A stretch of 64,000 nt of DNA from Salvator merianae (Eukaryota; Chordata; Lepidosauria; Squamata; Teiidae): contig QVOM02000034.1 in the NCBI GenBank assembly GCA_003586115.2, forward strand, positions 134,771,598-134,835,597, read 5' to 3'. The position numbers and the translations under genes are program-made. Shown piece after piece: positions 31,849-44,882 of the stretch (its first letter is position 1; every line of letters begins with the position of its first letter). Under the pieces are notes generated by a model. It did no database searches. It was not told where the DNA came from and saw only the letters and a list, made by a program, of their open reading frames with translations.

Positions 31849-34189
31849 GAGACAGATCACATGGGTTGCTCAGGGTATACCCAGTGCTCCATAGATGTGG
31901 TCCACAGACCAATCCAAACTCCATACAATTAAGCAGGTGATGGATATATCAGTTATAGTTCTCTCATAAGTGGATAGAAAGAAGTACAGCAAAAACATAG
32001 AACAAATGCAAAATTGCACACCTTTCTCATCTCAGTGCATCCAAAAAACACTCTGTCTAATAAAGAGAAGGGACTAGGATGTTGGATTTGAAGTTTGAGC
32101 TCTTGATTTGAATCTTTGCTCAATGAAAAGACTTCTTAGTTCAGCCACTGCTTATCTATCTATCCTACCTCAATAACTATCTATCTATCCTACTTCTATA
32201 ACTAAGTTGAACAAGTATAGTAGGACATCATATTTCATTCTTGTGCTGAAGCACACTAATGCTTTTATGTGTCAGTTCTATTTTATTGTATTTGACCACA
32301 GGCCAACACAAAGTAAGATTCAAAACATTAAAAACATACAATGTATGTGTGTTCTTTCTCACATCCTTGTGATGGCTGGCAATTGTGAAAGCTGCCAATT
32401 ATTTTGTCTCCATCCATTATGCTGTTATTGCCTATCAGCTGACATTCTTCTCATGTTTTGCTTCCCTAATCAATAAAGAAGTTTCTTTAGTGGGCAGTAT
32501 TGGCTAGAAGAATGTTATTGTTTGGTGGTTGCTCAATCAGCCAGAGCACGGTGCTAGAAAATGCTTGTTCAATGGCTTCTGAAGGCTAATAACTGCTTAC
32601 TATTGAACATATCTACCAGCCAGATATGTCACTAGGAAGAAACTATTTTGCGGTTTTAGAGCAAGGCGAGAGATGGTCAGAAACAGATATGGACAGATCC
32701 AAGGGTATGATATGACAGTTAAGCTATGCTACTTTAAAGATCAGCAATACTGAGGCAAACAGATATTGCAAAAATGCGATTCATCTCTCATATTAATTCA
32801 TTGAAAAAGAACCTGTCCTTTTAAAGCCTGTCTACTGCCTAACACTTTGGAAAAAGGGATAAATTGATAGCACTGCTGCTAATGGATTCTCTAGAGAGTT
32901 AATTCTCTACATTGTTGACTACATCATAGCATGACAAAGACATGCAATACAGGATGGGGCTATACAGATAAAAGTATATTGTATTAATAATGGCTGGCAT
33001 GGCCAGAGGCAGGGACAGGATTAGAATCTCGCTCACAATGTGTCCCTACAGACATGTCTATACTTCTGTATCTGTAAGGCGCTTCTTTTCAATTCTATGG
33101 TGAAAAGAAAATGTCTACTGTGCAAAGTCACAAGGACACTAAAGTTTGCAGTACAAAGCACCCACAGTTCACATGCATCCTGTTCCTTGTCCATGATGGG
33201 CATTTCACTAGTTTCCTTATAAATCTTTAACATCATCTTTCTTAATTACATCTCAGCAATGGCACAGGTTATTAGTTCAGGGTGATAACTCCATTAATTC
33301 CTCAGAATAAAACTTTATTGCAGTAGAATTTAGCTCAGCACTAGACTGCTAACGGCCAATTGGTGGCCTGATCCTTTATCAATGTCAGCAATACAGGCAA
33401 TAGGACTCCTCTATATGAGCATATGATGTTGTCACATGTGCTATGGAATGAATATAAATGTTTGTTCTACTGAGATCATTTTTTAAAATAAAATTTAAAA
33501 ATCATGCAATTAATTGAGTTTGTACTTTGAATTTTTCCAAACACAAAACATATTGCTTTCAGCCCAGCTATGTGAATTCAAGGCCCTTTTCAAGGTTGCT
33601 GTTGATTATAAGTTCATGGGAATTATAGTCCAAACACACTGCTTTGGTTAAGATCATGGCAAATGCAGTCCAAAGATAGAACTTTTTCATTTTATATTCT
33701 TTCTCCCTTTACACCAGGAATACCATATCTGGACTAGCTTTGAGACACCAGTTTCAAATAACACAAATCCTTGTATCTGTGACATTTGAAGTTACACCTC
33801 CTCCTCCTTCCCTATAAATGTATATGTGTGCATATATATTTGTTTTTAAGAAAACCTGTTCTTCTTATATCCTTTTCCCTTAAAATACTATAGTTTCTTT
33901 CCAGAGGTATTGTTCTTTCAGCATGCATTTTTACTATTTGTTCCCATTTTAAAGCTGAAATGAATTTCTTCTTAAATATTCTCAAGATTATTTTCTTGTA
34001 AATGACTCTGACAAATATTCTTCTGACGTCTCTTCCTCACTTGAATATTACATGCTATGAATTAAACTTCAATATTCCGTATCTTGCAGTTGGTATTTGG
34101 CAGGCAAAGGGATTTAGAACTGGATGCTATTAAGAACTGATATTGGTATATTAAAATGCAAAACTGAAAGAGCTGCTGTCATCTAGCTA
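31849..34189. other. Stretch without recognised gene
   Basis: AT-rich with a decayed TATC simple repeat (32152-32195) and no supported coding region. Confidence 0.35.
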
Positions 34190-34736
34190 TAAGGATCCAT
34201 TTATACCACTATTGGAGACTTGCTATGATAAATTTGCAAGGCATTTCCAGGACAAAGTCACTCAGATTTGCATGGAATGGACACCACAGCTGGAAGTGGT
34301 TCACCATCTGGAGCACTGTCTGATCCTGTTATTTTGGATCAATTTCAATTATTGCAGACAAGCTATTTGCAGGGGTTCAGCCAACCATTTGTCCCCTTGA
34401 TCCTTGTTTGTCCTAGCTAATAAAAGCTAATCGAGAGGGTATGGCTAAAGACCTCGCTGCAGGAGGGGAAGGTGTAAGCAGCACTTAATGAAGCTGTGGT
34501 ATGCCCCCATCTTAAGAGGACTGGAGGTATTAATAACTACCACCCAGTTGTGAATATCCCCTTATTGGACAAAGTGCTGGACAGAGTGGTGGCTACCCAG
34601 CTACAGCATGCTTGGAGGAAATGGATTATCCTGATTCATTTCAATCTAGTTTCAGGTGGGAGCATGATACTGAGACTGCCTTGGTTGCCCTGATTGATTG
34701 TCATTATTGGGAGAGGGGAATGGGTTATGTAACCCT

Positions 34737-34828
34737 GGCTGTATCCAGATGTCACTTATTCCTCTATGTTTGGATATTCGAGAATATCCAAATATAGCAG
34801 AATAAGTAAGTGATGTCTGGATGTAGCC
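34737..34828. mobile_element. 92-bp near-perfect palindromic MITE in L2
   Basis: GGCTGTATCCAGATGTCACT at the left pairs with AGTGATGTCTGGATGTAGCC at the right; the centre is TTGGATATTCGAGAATATCCAA. It splits an L2 codon run. The flanking sequence (ACCCT before, CCTATTAG after) implies a short 3-bp CCT duplication, or 4 bp if the ends are read one base differently. Non-coding. Confidence 0.8.
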
Positions 34829-35197
34829 CCTATTAGTTCTCCATGATATTTCAGTGACTTTTGATACCACTGACCATAGTATCCTGTTGGAGTGACTAAG
34901 GGGACTGGGACTGTTTTACAGTGGTTCTCTCCAGATTAGGCTTCAAAAATAGCAGTGAGGAACTTATGTTTGACACCTTGGGAATTCTTGTGTCAGTTTT
35001 ATCTCTCATGCTGTTTAATATCCAGATAAAGTTGTAAGGAGAGGACATCAGGAGATTTTGTGTGGAGTGCCATCGGTACATTAACAATGCTCAGTTCTAT
35101 CTCTCTACTCCTTCTGAATCAGGGGAGGCAGCTGAAATGCTTGATCAGTGCCTGGAGGCAATAATGGACTGGATATGGACCAATAAACTGAAACTGA

Positions 35198-35570
35198 GGG
35201 CCTGTTTGCACTTGCTGGCCTGGTATGATATAATAATATCATATCATACCATAAGTGCAATGGTGAGCCATTTATACTTCAAGTACTAAACTAACCTTCT
35301 ACTTGGCCAACAGCACTTGAAGTATGAATGACCAGTGTGAGGCTGCCCAGCATCCAGTGAGAGCCCAGCTGTTGCAATGGCAATCCAGATGCTGTGTGCA
35401 ATTGCACAGCTGCAGTTATGCAGCCACTCCCACTTGTCGTGCCACATCTGGAAGATTGTGCAGAAGTCCACAGCTGGATTGCTTCTAGAAGGGCTTTGGC
35501 AACTCTGGTGCAGATGGAATGATCCAGCGAGTGGTCTGAATTGCTCCATCACACTAGTGCAGACAGGCCC
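35198..35570. mobile_element. Family B-like MITE inserted in L2
   Basis: GGGCCTGTTTGCACTTGC at the left and the complement of CTAGTGCAGACAGGCCC at the right form terminal inverted repeats. A subterminal hairpin GGTATGATATAATAATATCA is followed by its complement CATATCATACC. The insertion breaks the L2 frame between 'TNKLKL' and 'NAGKTEAF', which identifies the insertion point within a few bases. No clean target duplication. Confidence 0.75.
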
Positions 35571-36130
35571 TTAATGCAGGCAAGACAGAAGCATTTTGTG
35601 TCACAGGATTTTGTGTCCAGGCACCCAACGAAAAGCTACAAAATCTGGGAACACTTCTGGATTCTTTATTGTTTCTTGAAGCTCATATGGTAGCAGTAGC
35701 CAGAAGTGTTTACCTCCATCTCTGACTGCTTCACGAACTTTAGCCTTTCCTGGATAGGGACAGTACAGTGGTCCAGTGTTAACCTCTAGACTAGACTACT
35801 GCAATGTGATCGACATGGATCTTTCCTTGAAGATGATACAAAAGCTGGAACTAGTGGTACAATGCAGCTGCTTGACTGTTCATGGATATTTCTGGCCAGA
35901 TGCACATCATTTCAGTCTTGAAAGATCTTCACTGGTTACCTCTTCACTACCAAGTCCAGTTGAAGATGTTGGTGCTGTCAGCCCCACCAACAAAGGAGGC
36001 TAAACTGACTGCTTGACAATATTACATGAAAGAGATTATTTCCTTCACCTCCTGGATGTGACTTTCTACTTAGGAGTCACATAAAGCTTTCAGAGAGAGC
36101 TAGGACTGTGGAATAAAGTCTTTTTTGGTC

Positions 36131-39100
36131 CCCTGCCTCTATAGGCATTTGCCAAATGGATAATGGCAGTTTGGCACATCCCTACTCCACACATATTTTT
36201 TTACTAGATTTCACTAGGGCAAATTAATATTCTCCCTGTCTTGCCCATGGCTGTCTGAAGCTATGTTTATACATGTCCCATTCTAACCATCTTGACTGAA
36301 GAGCCAGTCTGGACGTGCTTTGACTTTCCTGGGAAACTGTTCAAACCAGCACTGCTTGCATTGGCTTGGGAGTGGCCAGCAGTGGTTCTCTCTGGTTAGT
36401 TTACAGTCATTTGTGACTGCCAGCTCTACCTTGTGGGCATTACACAGCCCAGTCAATTTTCAAGAAGCAGCCCCAAAGTCCCAATTTAATAGGTCAGGAT
36501 TCTCCACAAGTGTTGAAACTCCACATTCACATTAAAGTGTCCTGTCAGCTGCTGCAAGGTGGCATCAATGTGTAAGCCAAACCTGAGATTGGGAGTATCT
36601 TGGCCATTTAGTGAAATTTAAACTCTAGCAGAAATAACTCTTAATAGAAAAGCTCCTGATTTCTAATTTATGTTCAGCTATCACCTATCATCAGCCTCTA
36701 ATGCTCAGAACATTTCATACATGGTGACCTAGTGACTGATACCACCTAGATTACTGAGAACAGCAGGAAGCAGATTTTTTTTCCATGCTCATGTGCATTG
36801 ATTTTTATATGCCCTAGTTTCCAACCTATACTTCCCCATTGAAAACCTCACAGACTGCTCAGTTTTATAACAAGGAATTATCCCTCAGCTGTCACTCAGG
36901 TCCAGTTGTTATTCACACATCAAAGCGTGATTTTTTCACAATAACAAAACTGCTGCAGGGAAGGAAAAGGTAAAACCGTCTCATTTGCAGTGATACTGAT
37001 TTATACACTGCCCTCCATCAAGGTGATATAAAGGTGAAGTACAACAAAAATATCTTGAAAACCAATCCAAATATTTGTAATAAAGAACACAAACCAATCC
37101 ATCATATTAAGTACACTAATCCTAAATAATTTTCCAGCTTATGCTATTTGCATTTTATAAAACCTGCAGGCTAAATGTAAAGTCAAACTGAAGATCATGG
37201 TTTGTTTGGATCTTATGTCTCTTTTACATAAGTAGAAAGACATGTTTTGCATCAAGCAAGATTGAGTGTGGTTCACATGATAAACCCATGACAAGCTTTC
37301 AAACTACTTCGAAGGGCCATTTAAGGTCTCTCTTTTTCCATACCCTCCAAAATTTAAACTTTAGAATATGGGTGCGGCAAGAATTCTGAGGCAGCTTCCA
37401 CACAGCCCCTATGGAACATGCTGTCCTAGAACTCAGCATATGCTAGCCAGAGCAGTCCCTGTGAGACATGGTCACACTGCTGGCCACACAGGCCTTTCAC
37501 ATGGAGTATTCCCTGGGGTAACCTCCCAAAAACTTTGGTCTTCCAAGCATTCTCAAGCCTTGGGCAATTCCATCTACCACCATGCAGATGCTGCAGCACC
37601 CCAGAAGACACACAGGGCCTGGCACCATTTTGCTGGGCTCCTGAAATAGGTCTGTGTTGCTCTTTCAGTCAACATGCTCTCCCCCCCCCCCGGTTTGGTT
37701 CAATTCAAACTGAGCCCCAAGTTGGGGATGGCAGGAAGGCTTCAGACAAATCTTGTGGTAATTGGATACAGCCTTGCATTTTCATGATTTTCAGGAAAAA
37801 ATTCCTATCTGTTCCTATGGAACAGGGGTTGATTTCCAAAAATGTTCATACAAATTCAGACAAAGCAGCCTCCAAACACCCTGCTGCTTATCAGGGGTCT
37901 TTCTGCTACTCCCCAGGACCCATACACCAATTATGGAGACTCTAGCTCAAAGTTTACTGCAGCAACAAAACCAGCCTACATGGTACACCAACAGGGTCAA
38001 AGTTCTGCAAAGTTTGAGCTGGAGCCTCCAAACTTTCCATGTCAGTTTTGGAAAAGGAGAAAGGCCTATGCTCACCTGTGGGGCAATTGGTCCCACCCTT
38101 GGATTTTTCTCCTATTCAAACTTTCCCAGCACTAACATTTGCTCTTTTTGCTATTGGGAAAATGTCTAGAAAAGAAAAAGCTTGAGAAAAGTATACCTGC
38201 AGCCCACACCTATAAGCAACAAAGGACACAAAAAAATCATATGACACGAGCCCAAAGCACTCAAATTTTGCAGTAAGAAAGATTTTTACATCCAGGGCTT
38301 GAATCAACCAATTGCAAAAGGCAATACAGTAGCCAATCAGTGAAGCCCTGGATTTACATATCTTTCTTACTGCAAAATTTGAGCAATAGCTCCTTTTCAG
38401 CCAAATGGAAAAGCATGTTTTCACGCTTCCCAAGATAGATTCTTTTCCGGGGTGGGGGGGACAGACATCCTTAGATATGAACAAACAAATCTGTGTTCAC
38501 CATGACCAAGAACTATAGAGAAAGCATCAAGTGCTGAGCAGAGATAGCTTTTTTTTTTTTTTTTTTTAAAGGTCCAGCCAAGTGATGTGGATAGCTTTGG
38601 AGCTCTTATCTGGGGTCAGAGATATCCATTTTTTTGCCAGTCAGTCCATGGGCTATCTGACAGATTTGCTCATTAGGAAAGAAAAGCATAAACCTACCCA
38701 GGCTGTGAGATCAAGAACAGTTCCCCTGAAAAGAAATCCTTAGAGATGAATTTTTTTCTTAATCTACACCATGTGTGCAGCTGCACTACTGCAGCTAAGT
38801 CACTTGTATCAGCTAAGTAACTAAGTCACTTTACTGCATGTTTTGTTCCATTTCTGTAAAGGCAGATATTATTTATTATTTGCATTTATATCCTGACTTA
38901 CAAACAAGTTAAAAACAGAATTAAAGCAGATTAAAATCACACAAACATAGCACTTGAAGATTAATCTTACAGTGCTCAGAAGCAGAGAATCAGCAAATCC
39001 TATGTATCCCTATGTAGATGGGTTCCCAGTGTGCAGAATCAACGAGGAAATCATGGATAAAAATGCTCCTACAGCACAGCTGTATGTGCTGTAAAGAAGA

Positions 39101-41429
39101 GAAGCTATTGTCCATCTCTCTAAAGGAACTTCCTCTTGTCCAGATATGAGAAGGCAGCACCATTTGATGATGTAATAAATTGGGTAAACAAACACAGTAT
39201 CAAACCCTGAGGTAAATAAACCAGTTTTCTTTCCTGGGTTATCTTATTCCATATCTTTCAAACTAGCACTGAATTTCAGGAGCACGTTTTGCTTTTGATG
39301 CATTATCTATGTGACATCAGACTGATACGCACACTGGAGAAATGGGAGCAGTGGAAATTATTCAGAGCAGCCTGTTCAGATCATGTCTCAAGAGTCAGTT
39401 AATAAGTTCCCATTACACCAAAGCAGATATAATGGCCATTGTGACAAGAACCATAACTTAACAATTGGAAATGATTTTCCACAGGTGCTCATCCTTTCCA
39501 ATCCAAGGTTATCCATTTTCCCCATTAACTGTAGCTATTCTTGAACATTCAGAATCTCTGTGGACAACAGGCTTCCAGTCTTCTGATCCAGTCTTCTGAT
39601 CCATCTTCGTGTCCCATTTGGAATTGACTTATCTCTGCCACCTTGAAAGTTGCCTTTGTGCTTTCTAGTAATTTTCTGGCTCAGGTCTGCACAGGAAGTT
39701 CTTTAGACAGTTTCCACACTGTGGGACATGACATGGATCTCACTCCAAACCAATCAGTCCAGAAACAGAGCAAGGCACAGCAGAGCGCATCAGCAGTTGT
39801 CCACAAGATGGCTGCTCCATCCTGCCTTCCCTTTGGAGGAGGGAATGAAAGTTCCCTTAGTCCAAACCTGCAGGCCAGCAGGAATACCATGGCACACCCA
39901 GAAATGATCACAGAAACAGGTCATTTCCAGAGCCTTCATGCCATGTAGTACACTCCAGTCACTTGCACCTCTCTACTTCGTGGTGGCTGGAGCAGAACAC
40001 ATTGCAGGAATTTCAGTGGAAGAAAGTGCATTGCAAGTTTTTTACAATTATTTCCGTATTGTGCATTGATAATAATGGGGAACTGTATTGGAGTCAATGT
40101 GCATAAGATTTGACTGCATGATCCTCCAGTATAAACTGATCTTTTTCAAATATATTCCAGATGTGATTATCTAGTCAGTATGTTCTACAGGAGGCCATGA
40201 CTCCCAGGGTGATTTCTAACAAGTGGAATCCATGGTCCAGCAATGCAGTCAGCACAATCTCAATGGACCGCAGGGAAGCTGCCTTAGAGTCCAACATATC
40301 TGAAACAAATAGGCAATGCAATGCAATGGGGAATATAGAAATACATATTCAAGACCAACCAAGCATTTTCTCCCACTGAGGTTTCCAGAAGATCTACAAA
40401 CATGTAATTATCCCCAGCCTTCTTCTGGGAAGCTCAGATCTGTATGCATGTCCCCCCAACCCTGTTGCCTGCCCCTGTTTTATCCTCTTGCCTCATATTG
40501 AAGCAGAAACATAAACCCAAGTTTTTTTAGCCCAAGTCTAAAACTACAAATAGAAATGCTGCTTAGGGAAACCCCAGAACATTTTACAGCCCGAGGCCAG
40601 GAAGAAATAATAAATCATGTATCATAATATTACCAAGTCATAGGCAATTTACCAAGAAAGAAAAGGGATCATAAAAGCATGGATGCAGTATGCCATTATT
40701 CCATTTGCGGAAGGAAACTGAACTAGCAATTTGCCCAGTACAGCAGCCAGCCCCCTCTCCTTTATGCAAGGGCACCAGGCTAGCTCACCAGGCATCAGAG
40801 AGGCTTTATGGCACACACCACTAAATCTTCCATACTTTGCCACCCTCCTGACATCCTCTCATTGAGGAAGCGGCTTCGCTTTACTCAAAGTTACAAGCTT
40901 ACCTTTATCATGGCTGTTTAATAGAGCTATCCTCCATGAATTTATCTGACTGAAGCGTCTTCAACTCAATTTTCAAACATCACATTTTGAGGCCAGGAAT
41001 TCTATAACTCATTGTATAAAAACATACTTTCATGGGTCTGTCATGAACTTGCTGCCAATCAATTTAATTGAGTGTCCTTGGATTCTAATATTACGAGAGC
41101 AAGAATGAAATATCTCTTTCCATCCACTTTCACAGTAACCGTGAATAATTTTATTTTTACAAAAAATCTTTTTTTCCCTATTTTATTTAATATTCCTTCA
41201 TATTTGCTTCTTAATCAAATACTTCACTGTTGTAGCCTCTCTTCTTCAGAAAAATACGATTCACTTTGGCCATCATAGCTATATTCTGTGAGTATGCACA
41301 TTTTTCTTTGTATTTGGGTGTGTTTTTATTTAAGATGGCCAGAACCACACTCACCATGCCAAGTGAGACTGTACCATGGATATGTACATAACTGCTAGGG
41401 GGCATGTTATCATGTTATTTGCAGCCCTT
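36131..41429. other. Stretch without recognised gene
   Basis: About 5.3 kb without a supported gene. A TTGGCACATCCCTA word at 36171-36184 matches the hAT TAGGGATGTGC end, but no partner end was found. A C-run lies at 37681-37690 and a T-run at 38550-38567. The 38870-38960 interval resembles a minus-strand LINE 3' tail (ATTTATATCCTGACTTACAA) of unknown family. Frames of 120-136 codons around 37535-38484 have no family signature and overlap on both strands. Confidence 0.35.
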
Positions 41430-41922
41430 GGGCTTTTTTGCACTTTCCAGTATGGAATGTTCATCAGCAAACATTCCATAGTGGAATAGACCTCGCAGCA
41501 TGGAGACCATCCACACTGCGAGGTCTTGGAACAGAATGCCAACAGGATACCAGCATTCACTGTGTAACTGCTGGCATCCTTCTGCCATTCTGTACCATGA
41601 CAGCATCTGGGAGGCTTCCAGCCACTGTCATGGCAATTGGCAACACCACACAAACATGGAGGCATATCATCATGCAGCTGCAGCTGCGCTGTGCAGTTGT
41701 GTATTCACACCTGGAAGTGGGTGCAAATGGACTGTACCAGGAGCAGTCCAGCTGCTCCTGGAGCCTGCTCCAGTTGATTGGGAGCAGACTCCAGCTGTGC
41801 TCCACAGCTAGTAACAACCTGGAGCAGCTGGAGTCTGCTCCCAATCACAAAGGCCTCTGCAAAATGTGGAGCCACGTGACTGATCACCTCTGACCTCACT
41901 AACTTCAAGTGTGAACAGGCCC
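41430..41922. mobile_element. Non-autonomous DNA element family B, copy 4
   Basis: GGGCTTTTTTGCACTTTCC at the left pairs with the complement of CAAGTGTGAACAGGCC at the right. The core contains the small hairpin GGAATGTTCATCAGCAAACATTCC (41455-41478) and GGAGCAGCTGGAGTCTGCTCC palindromes repeated around 41750-41840, which explains the overlapping frames on both strands. Words are shared with copies at 25535, 29794 and 53430. Non-coding. Confidence 0.72.
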
Positions 41923-42180
41923 CTTGTCTTGCAAATCTCTTCCACAGGTTCTAACTTTTTCACCATCATTGTATACTCTGACTATTTTTATTCCACAAGC
42001 ACCTATCATCCACTAATATGTGAATTACTGTGTTAAAAAAAAAAAGTTGCTGTTCAATATTTCCTAAAGCAAGCACACTGGGAAAAAAAGAGTACATTTG
42101 AAGGTTCTCATATGTATAGCATTCAAGGGGATTTGGAGGAAACAAAAATGGGTTAATTATAATTACTGAAGTTTCTAAGG

Positions 42181-42363
42181 GGGATCCCTTCTGCACTGGG
42201 CCTTATTCCAGATTATATTCTGAAATGGGAACCTGCCAGCTTCATGCTATTTCAGACTACGACAGGCTTTGGGCAGGGCCTGCTATAGTCTGCAGCAGCA
42301 TGTAGGTGGGGAGCCTCCTATTTCTGGTTATAATCCAGAATAAGCCCCAATGCAGAAAGACCC
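42181..42363. mobile_element. Palindromic MITE family A, copy 3
   Basis: GGGATCCCTTCTGCACTGGG at the left and CCCCAATGCAGAAAGACCC at the right, with arms CCTTATTCCAGATTATATTC and GGTTATAATCCAGAATAAGC. The middle is CTACGACAGGCTTTGGGCAG. 183 bp, non-coding, no clear target duplication. Confidence 0.82.
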
Positions 42364-43939
42364 AAGATTCATTCTTAGCTGAATGAGTTGTAAAATCACT
42401 TATTACAATAAATTGATCCTGAGTGTTCTTAGCTAATGCCCAGAACACTATCAGCGACCATCCTTGGAGATTCCATGTCTGGAGATGAATAAGGGCAAGA
42501 AACTCTATACTTGCTTTGCTTTTAGATAATGCTTCATTTTTAAAAGTGGGAAACATGTTTCAGTCCTAGGACCCAGTTACACCACAATAGATTAGTCTGT
42601 CTTTGGGCTTGATCACACCCGTTTAATATAGTGCTCACTCAGTTCATCTTTCTTTGTCCACACTTCAGTCTTCCCATACCTTTTCCCTTTGCATTGTTTC
42701 CATCCTTCTCCTCCCTGTGACCTCTGTGATTAGATGCAATCCTGTCAGTCAAATTTTGGCTTCTCAGGGAAAAGCAAAGCATCTCCCTCTGTCTCCACCC
42801 TCCAACTATCCTTGTTGCCAAAACTAGTTAAGGTGATGCTTACCAGTGCTAGAGCTTCTGGGAATTCAGTGACAGTGGAATCCATCCCTGCCTTTCTCCT
42901 TGCTCTGTGTTCCTCCACTTTTCATTTTTAAAAAAAAAAAAAATAGGAAGAAAAAGAGACTGCTGCCTGCCTGCAGTAAGCTTGTTTGAAGAGAATTAGC
43001 CATAGTCTTAAATGTACTTAGTTTTGGCTAGATTATATTGATACTTTTGCAGGGAAAATCCAAGAATGATGGATTTTGTTGTCATTGGGATGGAAATACC
43101 AAACAACTTTCATTGGCTCTGCTTTGAGTTTCAAAATAAATGAATATTCTTGGCTGGAATTTCAGTACTTCTAATCATCCAAGATTCCATGCACACTCAC
43201 TCACACGTGCACACACACAAAGGAAGGTGGTCTTCTGCAGCCAGCCAATCACCTGGTTGAACATCCTTTTCTATTCCAGATTTGCACAATTACAGAGGTT
43301 TGACAGAGGAACTCAAAACAGATGCCCAGTTGGGCAATTGGCTAATCTCACTCTGCATGTGTGCACATGTGAGTGAGTGTGCACAGACTTTTCTTTGCTG
43401 AGTAGGTGGCTGATCACCGTGCAGCCAATGCAGGCTAGGGGGTGCCAGCCCCCCCCCCCATTCCCCAGCTTAAAAACTGCTAGGCAAAGCAAAGCAGTTG
43501 GAGCATCAACAGAAAGTGGAAATTATGAAAGTGAATTCAGTGCTAGGGGTAATTCAGAAGGAAATAGAAGATAAGCTGGCAAGCACTGTAACTCTTTATA
43601 AATTTATGGTGAAGATACATTTGTCCACTCTATGGCCACTGCACTGTCATTTATGTCTGTTTCACAATCCCAGTTATGCTTGCTTGCTTTTATCACTAAC
43701 CCTACATTCCCTCTTGTTGGTAGTTAACAGGAATGCAGATAACATGAGCCTGAGAACCCCAACTGTTATGTCTATAATATACTGGATCATAAAGGCACAG
43801 GAACTAAGAACTGCTAGGATCGTTTATATGCCCACTGCTCAGTTTTGCACCTTGTTTTCTGTTATCACAACAAAGCAAAAGAATATGCTTAGCTATTATT
43901 TTGCCTGGATTCTGAAATTGGGCCTAAGGCAATGATTCT
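42364..43939. other. Stretch without recognised gene
   Basis: No supported coding region. A poly-A run lies at 42928-42942, a C-run at 43451-43460, and CACACA-type words between 43190 and 43220. The CTTGATCACACC word at 42607-42618 resembles a family D terminus but has no identified partner. Confidence 0.35.
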
Positions 43940-44164
43940 GACAGTTGTGCACAATTCTGGTCTCCACGCTTCAGGAAAGATATTCTGGAACTGGAAAAAG
44001 TGCAGAAAAGGGCAATCAGAATGATCAAGGGGCTGAAACACCTCTTTTAAGAGTTCGAGATGCTACGTCTAGGCCTACTTAGCCTTGAAAGAAAGTGTTT
44101 AAGAGGGAAACTGACTGAAGTTTATAAAATAATGCATGGTGTGGAAAAAGTAGATAGAGGGTAT
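43940..44164 (+). mobile_element. CR1-like LINE C-terminal coding remnant, first part
   Basis: The plus strand encodes 'LEKVQKRAIRMIKGLKHLF', a stop, 'LRLGLLSLERKCLRGKLTEVYKIMHGVEKVDRG'. This matches the reptile LINE C-terminal pattern in which a 'RRLRGDLIE.YKI..G..KVD' region precedes 'FF.L....TRGH'. The minus-strand copy at 53845-54130 encodes the same 'LKGDLAEVYKIMHQVEKMDKEKFFSLLHNTRNRDH' run without interruption. Here the frame is cut at 44164 by inserted elements and resumes at about 45714. Confidence 0.75.
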
Positions 44165-44485
44165 GATCATACTTGAGATTTTTAAAACTGCCTGAATAAA
44201 ATGACCAAATAATTCCTGAGAGCACGTTTAAAAAGCCTTCCAGATGCATGTATTCAAACATTCAGCTAAAGATTTACTCGAAGTGCATCTGATTCAAGTC
44301 AACAGGCAACCTACCATGTCTGCAGGGAGTACTGCTCACTGGTTGGCCACTGAGTATGAAATTCCCACCTCTTTGCTGAAACAGTTTCCTCCCGCTTAAC
44401 TCCTAAATTGTCATGATTGCTTGTTTGCAAACAAAATCATTCTAAGAATGCAACTCAAGTCTCTCTCCCCACTCTGCATTACTAT
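44165..44485 (+). mobile_element. DNA element family C, copy 2
   Basis: TATGATCATACTTGAGATTT, then AACTGCCTGAATAAAATGAC, CAACAGGCAACCTACCATGT and CCTCTTTGCTGAAACAGTTT are found in the same order as in copy 1 (29783-29430, minus strand). It is inserted between two parts of a CR1-like LINE frame. The right boundary is uncertain; similarity fades near TCAAGTCTCTCTCCCC. Confidence 0.6.
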
Positions 44486-44882
44486 AAGAAGTCTAGTGTG
44501 CATTTAAGTACATTTTTAAAGAAGGTAAGATATTTTTAGTTTCAGTTTCAACTTCATTCGATCTGTTTAATTGTATTCAAAAGGAAACTCTTCCTGACAC
44601 TGGCAAGAGCTTACTGGTGCCCCTCCCTGATTGTCTGATGGGTTTCTGTGAGCTTTATTGGTCACTCTGCTATAATAGGCAATTCAAGGCTGTGATTGGT
44701 AGAGGTACTCCATGCTCAGAGTAAGGTGACCCGAGAGTTGTTTTCTCCTGGCTGTTGAGGGGGCATATAATAAGTATAAGTGTAATTTTTTTTATACTTA
44801 AAAAATAATGATAATAATAAAAATATATGGTTAAAATCATAGCAGATTTAAAATCAGTATAATAAAATGTGTAAATCATAAA

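Larger units (their letters stand above)
34190..36130 (+). mobile_element. L2-type LINE, degenerate, interrupted by two MITEs
   Basis: Translation in shifting frames gives 'CYDKFARHFQDKVTQI' near 34215, then 'ANREGMAKDL', 'LNEAVVCPHLKRTGGINNYHPVVNIPLLDKVLDRVVATQLQ' (34480-34610), a decayed 'DTTDHSILLE' near 34870, the 'QFYLSTPSESGEAAEMLDQCLEAIMDWIWTNKLKL' block (35090-35195), and 'LTSRLDYCNVIDMDLSLKMIQKLELV' (35776-35850), ending near a relic of RLWN at 36110. This order matches the L2 at 2335 and extends further 5' than that copy. Stops and shifts are dense, so it is older or more damaged. Two MITEs interrupt it: 34737-34828 and 35198-35570. Confidence 0.85.

Noticed and set aside
36171..36184. 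End of a fourth TAGGGATGTGCA hAT element
   Set aside because: Only a 10-11 bp match to the terminus; no partner end or target duplication found.
37535..38484. Overlapping frames of 120-136 codons as a possible gene
   Set aside because: They overlap in several frames and on both strands, have no recognised domain, and start at arbitrary methionines.
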